Of a DNA stretch of 64,000 nt, positions 46,354 through 53,649 are shown piece after piece. Each line of letters starts with the position of its first letter. Within the stretch, counting starts at the first letter, position 1. Location of the stretch: assembly GCF_014647875.1 (NCBI RefSeq), contig NZ_BMQA01000011.1:124001-188000 (forward strand), in the 5' to 3' direction. The translations under genes and the position numbers were made by a program. This DNA is from Streptomyces brasiliensis (GTDB lineage: Bacteria > Actinomycetota > Actinomycetes > Streptomycetales > Streptomycetaceae). The notes below the pieces were generated by a model. It was not told the origin of the DNA and searched no databases. It saw nothing but the letters and a program-made list of their open reading frames with translations.

Positions 46354-46599
46354 TCATCGCTGACGCGATACCGCCTCTTGATCGGCGTCCGGCGCGAGGG
46401 CCGTCCGCTCCGGCGCGCGGGTCGCGAAGTGTCGTGACCGGACGGCATCCCCGCCGAAGACGACCGTGAGGGCGCCGGTGACGACCGCGGTGATCTGGAG
46501 GTCGGCGCCGAGCCGCAGGGTGAACTGGCTGAACGCCGTGCCGTGGCGCTCCTCGTCGGGGGCGACGTCGATGGAGCGGAGTTCGACGAGCCCTGCCAT
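46354..46599 (-). pseudogene. NCS1 (cytosine/purine) permease, N-terminal remnant
   Basis: The first 50 residues (ELRSIDVAPDEERHGTAFSQ, FTLRLGADLQITAVVTGALT, VVFGGDAV) match the cytoplasmic start and first helix of NCS1 permeases of the CodB type. The remaining 30 residues are unrelated and end at a stop; the other eleven helices are missing. The ATG directly follows the stop of the substrate-binding remnant, an arrangement probably created by deletion. Confidence 0.6.
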
Positions 46600-47043
46600 C
46601 TACTTCACCGGTCCCTTGTGCCGCGCGTACGCGTTCGCCACGTCCTCGGGGTCCTTCTTGTCCTTGTTCACCTGGCGGTTGAGTTCGGTGAGGTCGGCGG
46701 TGGTCAGGGTGTTGCCGAGCCGGGGCGGCGCCTTGCGGACCGTGTCGTCGGCCTTGCGGTCGGCGATGAGCGGCACGATGTGCTGGCTCGGGATCAGATG
46801 CTTCGGGTCGGCCAGTACCACCCGGCCGTTGGCCTCGATGTCGGTGTCGGTGGTGAAGAGGTTCGCCACGTCGACGTCGCTCTTCTTCGGGGCGCCCTTG
46901 ACCAGCGGGCCGTCGGAGTCCAGCGAGTTGAACCCCTTGAACTCGACGCTGTACACGCCCCTCAGGCCGACCGTGCCGGCCTGGCGCTTCTTGACCCCAG
47001 GTGTGGCGCCGATGGCGAGCCTGCCGCTCTGCTTCTCATCCGC
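46600..47043 (-). pseudogene. Osmoprotectant ABC substrate-binding protein, C-terminal remnant
   Basis: About 148 residues of the C-terminal lobe of an OpuC/OsmF-type binding protein remain: GVYSVEFKGFNSLDSDGPLV, DVDVANLFTTDTDIEANGRV, VLADPKHLIPSQHIVPLIAD, LTTADLTELNRQVNKDKKDP, EDVANAYARHKG. The signal peptide and first lobe are absent. Upstream, at about 47043, the sequence runs into the start of an ABC ATPase gene. Confidence 0.75.
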
Positions 47044-47177
47044 AGGGTGGTCGTCTTGCCGCAACCGGAGGATCCGACCAGGACGGTCACGCCGCCCTCC
47101 GGCATCTCCAGGGAGAGATCGTGGACTGCTGTCGTGCCGTTCGGGAGACGCTTGTGGACCGCATCGAACTGGATCAC
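47044..47177 (-). pseudogene. Osmoprotectant ABC ATPase, N-terminal remnant
   Basis: ATG 47177 begins MIQFDAVHKRLPNGTTAVHD and reaches the Walker A motif VGSSGCGKTTTLRM, as in OpuCA/ProV. Directly after Walker A the reading becomes the substrate-binding remnant in another frame. The rest of the ATPase, the permeases and the start of the binding-protein gene have been deleted between them. Confidence 0.75.
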
Positions 47178-47195
47178 GAGGTGTCCCTTGCCTGG

Positions 47196-47213
47196 CTGTA
47201 TAACGTCATGCAG
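47196..47213. promoter_or_regulatory. Imperfect palindrome before the ABC remnant and HAL-like gene
   Basis: CTGTATAACGTCATGCAG has symmetric ends CTG/CAG and AT/AT pairs around a central CG. It lies between divergent genes and could be an operator for either. TTATAC on the minus strand could be a -10 box for the dead ABC gene. Confidence 0.3.
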
Positions 47214-47319
47214 AGTTTTTGGTGTCTGAATAGGTTGTCAATGCTCCGGTGTTGATCCGAGATAACTGGTGACCGAGGAACAAGATCGGATGTCCTGGTT
47301 TGAGGGGAGTTTTTGTGTG

Positions 47320-48828
47320 ATGTCGTCTCGAATCGTGGACGCCCCGGAGTCCGTGCACGGCGGCCTGGTCGTCCTCGACGGGATCGGTATGGGCGTCGAG
47401 GACGTCGTACGCCTTGCCGACGGCGCCGCGCGGCCGGTTCCCGGGACCGACGCGATGCGCCGGGCGGAGGAGTCCTGGGACGCGGCGCGGAAGATCGCGG
47501 CCACCGGGCGCGTGTACGGCCGCTCGACCGGCGTGGGCGCCAACCGGAACGCGGACGTGCCGACCGAGGCAGCCGCCGGACACGGCCTGCGCCTGCTGCG
47601 CAGCCACGCGGGCGCGATCGGCGAGGAGCTGCCCGCGCGGCAGGTCCGGGCGATGCTCGCCGTGCGGGCCAACCAGCTCCTCGCGGGCGGTGCCGGTCTG
47701 CGCCCCAGCGTGATCACGGCCCTGTGCGAGGCGCTGGAGACGGGCGCGTACCCGGTGGTCAACGAGTTCGGCTCGGTCGGCACCGGCGACATCGCGCCGC
47801 TGGCCCAGCTGGGGCTCGCGCTGGCCGGGGAGCATCCCTGGCGGGGCCCGGCCGCCCCCGAGCCGCAGCCCCTGGACAACAACGACGCCCTCGCCCTGAT
47901 CAGCAGCAACGCGCTCACCCTCGGCCAGGCCGCCCTCGCCCTGCACGAGCTGCGGGGGCTCATCGGAGCCACCCAGGTCGTGGCCGCGCTCTCCCTGCTG
48001 GCCGTCGACGGGTCGCACGAGGCGTACGCCGCGCCCGTCCACGCCGCCCGCCGTCACCGGGGAAGTGCCGAAGTCGCACGCCGCATGCGGGAGCTGATCG
48101 GCGCCGCCGACCGGCCCACCCCGCCGCTCGGCCGGATCCAGGACCCGTACGGCTTCCGCTGCCTGCCCCAGATCCACGGTCCCGCGCACGACGCGGCGGA
48201 CGCCCTCGAAGAGGTGCTCACCGTGGAGATCAACGCGGCCGCCGAGAACCCCCTCATCTCCGTCGAGGACATGGCCGCCTACCACCACGGCGGCTTCTAC
48301 CAGGCGCAACTCGCCCTCGCCCTGGATCACTTCAGGCTCGCGGTCACCCAGGTCGCCCGGCTGTCCACGTCCCGCCTGTCCACCCTCAACGAGCCCGCCT
48401 ACACCCGGCTGCGCCCCTTCCTCGCCGACCACGAGCCCGCGTCCTCCGGCGTGATGATCCTCGAGTACGCCGCCGGCGCCGCCCTCGGCGATCTGCGCGC
48501 GTTCTCGGCCCCCGCGTCGCTCGGCCACGCTGTACTCTCCCGGGGCGTCGAGGAACAGGCCAGCTTCGCCTCGCTCGCCGCCCGGCAGACGCTGCGCGCC
48601 TGCGCTGCGTACCGTCTGGTGGCCGGCTGCGAACTCGTCGCCGCCGTACGGGCGCTGCGCCAGCGCGGCCTCAGGCCCGACCCGGAGCTTCCGGCGGGCC
48701 GGGCGGTGGCGCTCGCCGAGGCGGTGCTCGACGACGACCCGGCCGACCGGCCGCTCACGGACGACGTGACGGCCGCCGCCGCACTGCTCGACCGGTTCAC
48801 GGACATCTGGAGGGGGAGCACGTCATGA
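47320..48828 (+). CDS. Aromatic amino acid lyase (HAL-like) with non-canonical MIO site
   Basis: A 502-residue member of the histidine/phenylalanine ammonia-lyase family. The fold is clear: YGRSTGVGANRN, LRSHAGAIGEELPARQVRAM, NEFGSVGTGDIAPLAQLGLA, DNNDALALISSNALTLGQAA, DPYGFRCLPQIHGPAHDAAD and EINAAAENPLISVED. The MIO prosthetic group normally forms from Ala-Ser-Gly; here the triplet is Gly-Thr-Gly (codons 47779-47787). The Tyr of the YGRSTG loop is present. ATG 47320 follows GAGGGGAG. It overlaps by four bases the RpiR regulator gene. A lyase or mutase with altered chemistry is possible; a true HutH role is uncertain. Confidence 0.85.
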   Translation: MSSRIVDAPESVHGGLVVLDGIGMGVEDVVRLADGAARPVPGTDAMRRAEESWDAARKIAATGRVYGRSTGVGANRNADVPTEAAAGHGLRLLRSHAGAIGEELPARQVRAMLAVRANQLLAGGAGLRPSVITALCEALETGAYPVVNEFGSVGTGDIAPLAQLGLALAGEHPWRGPAAPEPQPLDNNDALALISSNALTLGQAALALHELRGLIGATQVVAALSLLAVDGSHEAYAAPVHAARRHRGSAEVARRMRELIGAADRPTPPLGRIQDPYGFRCLPQIHGPAHDAADALEEVLTVEINAAAENPLISVEDMAAYHHGGFYQAQLALALDHFRLAVTQVARLSTSRLSTLNEPAYTRLRPFLADHEPASSGVMILEYAAGAALGDLRAFSAPASLGHAVLSRGVEEQASFASLAARQTLRACAAYRLVAGCELVAAVRALRQRGLRPDPELPAGRAVALAEAVLDDDPADRPLTDDVTAAAALLDRFTDIWRGSTS

Positions 48829-49667
48829 GCGTGACCGACAGCCCTGCGACTCGACTGCAGGCGCTCTTCGAGGGGCACCGGCTCACGCCGACCCAGCGGC
48901 GCATCGCGCACAGCATGGTGCGGCGGGCGTCCGACGTGCCGTTCCTGTCCAGCGTGGAGCTGGCCGAACTGGCCGGGGTCAGCCAGCCGTCCGTGACCCG
49001 CTTCGCGGTCGCCCTCGGCTTCGACGGCTACCCCGCCCTGCGCAAGCACCTGCGCGACGTCGTGCCCGCCGAACCCGCCGCGGACTCGGCCACGCACAAC
49101 GAGTACCAGCAGGCCGTCGAGGCCGAGATCGAGAACCTGCGGCACCTGGCCGAGGTGCTGGCCGACCTGCGCCCGGTGCAGCGGGCGGGCCGGATGCTGG
49201 CCGCCTCCCGTCCGCTCGCGGTGCTGGGGCTGCGCGCCGCCGCCTCCCAGGCGTACGGCTTCGCGTACTTCGCCGCCAAGGTCCACCCGGACGTACGGCT
49301 GCTCAACGAGGGCGGCACCATGATCCACGACCGCATCGACGCGGCCGTCCACGCGGGCGCCTCGACCCTGCTGTGCTTCGCCCTGCCCCGGCACCCGCGC
49401 GAGGTCGTCGACACCCTCGCCTACGCCAAGGAGGCCGGCCTGTCGGTGGTCACGGTCGCCGATTCGGCGTTCGCGCCCGTCGCCAAGTACTCCGACCTTC
49501 TGCTCCCGGCCGCGGTCGGCACGGGCCTCGCCTTCGACACGGCCTGCGCGCCGATGCTGCTCGGCCGCGTGCTGCTCGAGGCCATGTGCGACGACCTCCC
49601 GGACGCCCAGGCCCGCCTGGAGGAGTTCGACGCGAAGGCGGCGGTGCGGGGGCTGTTCGTGGAGTGA
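48825..49667 (+). CDS. RpiR/MurR-family transcriptional regulator
   Basis: A 280-residue regulator. The N-terminal HTH-6 domain contains LTPTQRRIAHSMVRRASDV, LSSVELAELAGVSQPSVTRF and ALGFDGYPALRKHLRD. The SIS domain follows, with LAVLGLRAAASQAYGFAYFA, FALPRHPREVVDTLAYAKEA and SVVTVADSAFAPVAKYSDLL. RpiR proteins sense a phosphosugar or other metabolite. The start overlaps the lyase stop (ATGA), so it is cotranscribed with the lyase and probably controls it and perhaps the nearby hut genes. Confidence 0.92.
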   Translation: MSVTDSPATRLQALFEGHRLTPTQRRIAHSMVRRASDVPFLSSVELAELAGVSQPSVTRFAVALGFDGYPALRKHLRDVVPAEPAADSATHNEYQQAVEAEIENLRHLAEVLADLRPVQRAGRMLAASRPLAVLGLRAAASQAYGFAYFAAKVHPDVRLLNEGGTMIHDRIDAAVHAGASTLLCFALPRHPREVVDTLAYAKEAGLSVVTVADSAFAPVAKYSDLLLPAAVGTGLAFDTACAPMLLGRVLLEAMCDDLPDAQARLEEFDAKAAVRGLFVE

Positions 49668-49754
49668 TCCGCCGCTCTCAGACTGGTCTCACGTTGAGTC
49701 GTTAACGTGCCGCCCGCAGACGTTGTACGTACGGACGTGACGCGGGAGGTCGGC

Positions 49755-50339
49755 GTGGCGCGCGGAGGACAGGGGCTGGCCCGGGTGGCCGTCGTCGTGC
49801 GGGCCGGGGCGGCGCCGCTGTGGTGGGCCGGGGTGTTCGCGGCGGGTGTCGGGGTGGTGCCGCCGGGGGTGACGGGGCGTCGGATCGGTGTGCTGGCCGG
49901 GGCGGCGCTGTTCATCCTGGCAGCAGGTGCCGTGGCGTACACCCGTCGCCGCCGGTACGCCGACCTCGCCCATGCCGCCGCCCGCGCGAGCAAGCACGAT
50001 GTGCTCCAGGACCGCGCGGTCAGCGTGCGCACCTGGCGCCGGGGTCACCGCTGGTGGCTGCTGCTCGCCTTCGTCCTGGCCCTCGGCAGCTCCTTCGCCG
50101 TGCCCGCGGCCGGTGGCATGCTGCTCGCCGGGACCGGCACCGGGCTGCGGCTGAAGGCGGCCTGGCTCGGGCGGCGCGAACGCGCCGAGGACACGCTGCT
50201 GTGGGTGCGCGTCGACTGGCTCGACCGGCGTGGCGGCCGGCCCGCGGGCAAGCCCGTCAAGGCCTACCGGGGCACAGGCATCGCGGCGGGGGACGCGGCC
50301 CCGGGCGGAGCTCGGAGGCGCTCGGCGGTGCTGGTCTGA
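49755..50339 (+). CDS. Small membrane protein of unknown function
   Basis: A 194-residue protein with three or four hydrophobic segments (AAPLWWAGVFAAGVGVVPPG, IGVLAGAALFILAAGAVAY, WWLLLAFVLALGSSFAVPAA) separated by basic loops. GTG 49755 has GGGAGG six bases upstream; GTG 49737 and ATG-less starts further up are weaker. It follows the RpiR gene by 87 bp on the same strand. No family is recognised. Confidence 0.65.
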   Translation: MARGGQGLARVAVVVRAGAAPLWWAGVFAAGVGVVPPGVTGRRIGVLAGAALFILAAGAVAYTRRRRYADLAHAAARASKHDVLQDRAVSVRTWRRGHRWWLLLAFVLALGSSFAVPAAGGMLLAGTGTGLRLKAAWLGRRERAEDTLLWVRVDWLDRRGGRPAGKPVKAYRGTGIAAGDAAPGGARRRSAVLV

Positions 50340-50458
50340 GGGGACTGCGGCGGACCTGAAGGGGCGGGGCTGTATCGATGTGCGGCTCCGCCGCGTGGGC
50401 GCGACAAGCCACGACGAACCGGCAGCCGCGCACCCACCAGATCCCCCACGGCGCGTAG

Positions 50459-51838
50459 CTACCCCAACTCCGTCAACGAAGAGGCAAACGAACCCCCGGA
50501 CTCCGCAACGATCTCCGCGATCGTCTGCGGCTCGCGCACCGTAGCGAAGGTCACGCCCCCGGCCCCGTCCGGCACGAACCCATAAACTCCTGGCCGCGCA
50601 AGCGAGTTGTACGCATAGTGATGCGCGAAGTAATACGCCCCGGTGTCCAGCGCAGCGGCATAGTCCCCCTGCTCCAGCAGCGGCAGCGCCCGACCCTCCG
50701 CCAGCAGGTCGCCCGCGAAGCAGGCCGGGCCCGCCACGTCCTGCACCACCTCGGGACCCGTCTTGGGCCGCCCCTTCGCGTCGTACGCCGCGATCCTCAG
50801 CGGCCATGTCCCGGGCGCGTAGACCGTCCGCGTCGCCACCTGCACGCCTGCGTGCGTCACCGCGACCGCCCGCCCGCCGGCGCTCTTCGCGTACTCCACG
50901 CGCGCGACCACTGTCCCCTGCTTGGCCAGCAGTGACCGCCCGAACTCGGTCACGAGTCCGTACCGCCCGTCGAACAGCCCCGGCACCGCCTCGCTGAGCA
51001 GCCGCGCGTACTGCGCGTACGTCGGCGTGGTCTCGTCCGAACCGAAGTTCACCGCCAGCCCGCCGCCGATGTCGAGCGTGTCGATCCGACGGTGGCCCGC
51101 GCGCTCGTTGATCTCCTCGGCGAGCCGGTAGGTCTCCGCGATGCCCTGGGCCATCACGGACAACGGAACCCCCTGGGACCCCGCGTGCACATGCAGCCGG
51201 GTCAGCCACGGCCGGTCCAGATAGGCCCGCACGACCCACTCCCTGGCCCCCTCGTCGCGCAGCGCCACTCCGAACTTCGAGGTTGCCGTCGCCGTCGACA
51301 GCGCCTCGATGGAGCCCGCGCCGACCTGCGGATTCACCCGGATCCCGATCGGCGAACGGCTGCCGGACGAGCGCATGAGACCGTCGAGGCGGTCCAGCTC
51401 CTGCGGATTGTCGGCGTGGAGCGTGGCCCCGAGGTCCAGCGCCTCCCGCAGTTCGGCCGTAGTCTTCGCGGGCGCGTCCAGCACGATGTGCTCCCCGGGC
51501 AGCCCCGCCGCGCGCGCCAGCGCCAGCTCGCCCGGGCTCGCCACCTCCGCGCCGATGCCCTCCTCGTGCAGCAGCCGCACCACCGGCACCAGCGGCGACG
51601 CCTTCACCGCGAAGGCGTGCAGCACGGGCGTGCCAGGGGCCGTCACCGCCTCGAACGCCGCGCGGAGTCCGGCCGCGGCCTCCCTGATGCCGGTGACGTC
51701 GAGCAGTCCCACGACCGGACTGCCGGGCCCCAGCAGCCCCTGCTCCACGGCGGCCCGCACCGCTTCGTCCCGGCGTGCCGCCCGCTCGGACTGCTCCGCG
51801 TAAGCCGACTTCGCGTCGCTCACGACGCCCCCTGTCAT
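50459..51838 (-). CDS. PLP-dependent decarboxylase, DapDC/ornithine decarboxylase fold
   Basis: A 459-residue fold III PLP enzyme. The PLP lysine is in VLHAFAVKASPLVPVVRLL. GIGAEVASPGELALARAAG, PIGIRVNPQVGAGSIEALST, LHVHAGSQGVPL (His stacking on PLP), IDTLDIGGGLAVNFGSDE and the C-terminal barrel (EQGDYAAALDTGAYYFAHHY) follow. This resembles diaminopimelate decarboxylase but differs from housekeeping LysA (HAGSQ for HIGSQ). The substrate may be another diamino acid. ATG 51838 has GGAG upstream. It is divergent from hutU. Confidence 0.85.
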   Translation of the reverse strand: MTGGVVSDAKSAYAEQSERAARRDEAVRAAVEQGLLGPGSPVVGLLDVTGIREAAAGLRAAFEAVTAPGTPVLHAFAVKASPLVPVVRLLHEEGIGAEVASPGELALARAAGLPGEHIVLDAPAKTTAELREALDLGATLHADNPQELDRLDGLMRSSGSRSPIGIRVNPQVGAGSIEALSTATATSKFGVALRDEGAREWVVRAYLDRPWLTRLHVHAGSQGVPLSVMAQGIAETYRLAEEINERAGHRRIDTLDIGGGLAVNFGSDETTPTYAQYARLLSEAVPGLFDGRYGLVTEFGRSLLAKQGTVVARVEYAKSAGGRAVAVTHAGVQVATRTVYAPGTWPLRIAAYDAKGRPKTGPEVVQDVAGPACFAGDLLAEGRALPLLEQGDYAAALDTGAYYFAHHYAYNSLARPGVYGFVPDGAGGVTFATVREPQTIAEIVAESGGSFASSLTELG

Positions 51839-51914
51839 CTCATCACTCCAATGCATACGTCCAGCGAAGCACCTGTACAGCGCAGACAGGGGTGTACCGC
51901 CGTATTGACTAGCT

Positions 51915-51941
51915 CTATTCATAGCGTCAGGATGTGAATAG
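51915..51941. promoter_or_regulatory. Operator-like inverted repeat between decarboxylase and hutU
   Basis: CTATTCA (51915-51921) and TGAATAG (51935-51941) face each other across 13 bp. TTGACT at 51904 may be a -35 box for hutU. The site lies between divergent genes and could bind a hut regulator. Confidence 0.45.
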
Positions 51942-51984
51942 TCCAGTAACAATCCCTTGGGAGCAATCCGCCAGGAGGCAGACC

Positions 51985-53649
51985 ATGTCAGGACCCCGCC
52001 CCGTACGAGCTCCCCGAGGTACGGAACTGAGCGCCCTGGGATGGCAGCAGGAGGCCGCCCTCCGGATGCTCCAGAACAACCTCGACCCCGAGGTCGCCGA
52101 GCACCCCGACAAGCTCGTCGTCTACGGCGGCACCGGCAAGGCCGCCCGCGACTGGCGCTCCTTCGACGCGATGGTGCGCACGCTTCGCACCCTCAAGCAG
52201 GACGAGACCATGCTCGTCCAGTCCGGTCGCCCGGTCGGCGTCATGCAGACCCACGAATGGGCCCCGCGCGTCCTCATCGCCAACTCCAACCTGGTCGGCG
52301 ACTGGGCCAACTGGGAAGAGTTCCGCCGCCTGGAGGCCCTCGGCCTGACCATGTACGGCCAGATGACCGCCGGCTCCTGGATCTACATCGGCACCCAGGG
52401 CATCCTCCAGGGCACCTACGAGACCTTCGCCGCCGTCGCCGCGAAGAAGTTCAACGGCACGCTCGCCGGGACCATCACGCTGACCGCCGGCCTCGGTGGC
52501 ATGGGCGGCGCCCAGCCGCTGGCCGTGACCATGAACGACGGCGTCGCCCTCTGTATCGACTGCGACCCGCGCGCCATCGAGCGCCGTATCGAGCACCGCT
52601 ACCTGGACGTGAAGGCCGACAGCCTCGACCACGCACTCCAGCTGGCCGTCGAGGCCCGTGACGCCCGTCGCCCGCTGTCCATCGGCGTCCTCGGCAACGC
52701 CGCCGAGCTGGTGCCGCAGCTGCTCGCGATGAACGCGCCCATCGACATCGTCACCGACCAGACCTCGGCCCACGACCCGCTGTCGTACCTGCCGCTGGGT
52801 GTGGCCTTCGAGGACATGGCCGACGCCGCCGCCAAGGACCCGGCCGGGTTCACCACGCGTGCGCGTGAGTCCATGGCGAAGCACGTCGAGGCCATGGTCG
52901 GCTTCCAGGACGCCGACGCCGAGGTCTTCGACTACGGCAACTCGATCCGTGGCGAGGCCAAACTCGCCGGGTACGAGCGGGCGTTCGCCTTCCCCGGCTT
53001 CGTCCCCGCCTACATCCGGCCGCTGTTCAGCGAGGGCAAGGGCCCCTTCCGCTGGGCGGCGCTGTCCGGCGACCCGGCCGACATCGCCAAGACCGACAAG
53101 GCGATCCTCGAGCTCTTCCCGGAGAACGAGCCCCTGGCCCGCTGGATCAAGATGGCCAGTGAGCGCGTCCACTTCCAGGGCCTGCCCGCGCGTATCTGCT
53201 GGCTCGGGTACGGCGAGCGTGACAAGGCCGGCGAGCGGTTCAACGACATGGTGGCGAGCGGGGAGCTGGCGGCACCGTTGGCCATCGGGCGTGACCATCT
53301 CGACTGCGGGTCCGTCGCGTCGCCGTACCGGGAGACCGAGGCGATGCTGGACGGGTCCGACGCGATCGCCGACTGGCCGCTGCTGAATGCCATGGTGAAC
53401 GTGGCGTCCGGTGCGTCGTGGGTGTCCATCCACCACGGCGGGGGCGTGGGCATGGGGCGGTCCATCCACGCGGGTCAGGTCACGGTGGCCGACGGGACGA
53501 AGCTCTCCGGGGAGAAGATCCGCCGGGTGCTGACGAATGACCCCGGGATGGGTGTCATTCGGCATGTGGACGCGGGGTACGACATCGCGGAGACCGTGGC
53601 GCAGGAGCGCGGGGTCCGGGTGCCGATGCGCGAGGGTGACGACGCGTGA
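51985..53649 (+). CDS. hutU: Urocanate hydratase
   Basis: A 554-residue enzyme that hydrates urocanate to 4-imidazolone-5-propionate using tightly bound NAD. Signatures are QNNLDPEVAEHPDKLVVYGG, GKAARDWRSFDAMV, QSGRPVGVMQTHEWAPRVLI, TAGLGGMGGAQPLAVTMNDG, DQTSAHDPLSYLPLGV and SGASWVSIHHGGGVGMGRSI. ATG 51985 has AGGAGG six bases upstream. It begins a four-gene operon; its stop overlaps the start of the M20 gene. Confidence 0.96.
   Translation: MSGPRPVRAPRGTELSALGWQQEAALRMLQNNLDPEVAEHPDKLVVYGGTGKAARDWRSFDAMVRTLRTLKQDETMLVQSGRPVGVMQTHEWAPRVLIANSNLVGDWANWEEFRRLEALGLTMYGQMTAGSWIYIGTQGILQGTYETFAAVAAKKFNGTLAGTITLTAGLGGMGGAQPLAVTMNDGVALCIDCDPRAIERRIEHRYLDVKADSLDHALQLAVEARDARRPLSIGVLGNAAELVPQLLAMNAPIDIVTDQTSAHDPLSYLPLGVAFEDMADAAAKDPAGFTTRARESMAKHVEAMVGFQDADAEVFDYGNSIRGEAKLAGYERAFAFPGFVPAYIRPLFSEGKGPFRWAALSGDPADIAKTDKAILELFPENEPLARWIKMASERVHFQGLPARICWLGYGERDKAGERFNDMVASGELAAPLAIGRDHLDCGSVASPYRETEAMLDGSDAIADWPLLNAMVNVASGASWVSIHHGGGVGMGRSIHAGQVTVADGTKLSGEKIRRVLTNDPGMGVIRHVDAGYDIAETVAQERGVRVPMREGDDA

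Noticed and set aside
47320..48828. Calling this gene hutH outright
   Set aside because: It belongs to the family, but the MIO triad is Gly-Thr-Gly and it is not in the hut operon, so the symbol would overstate what is seen.
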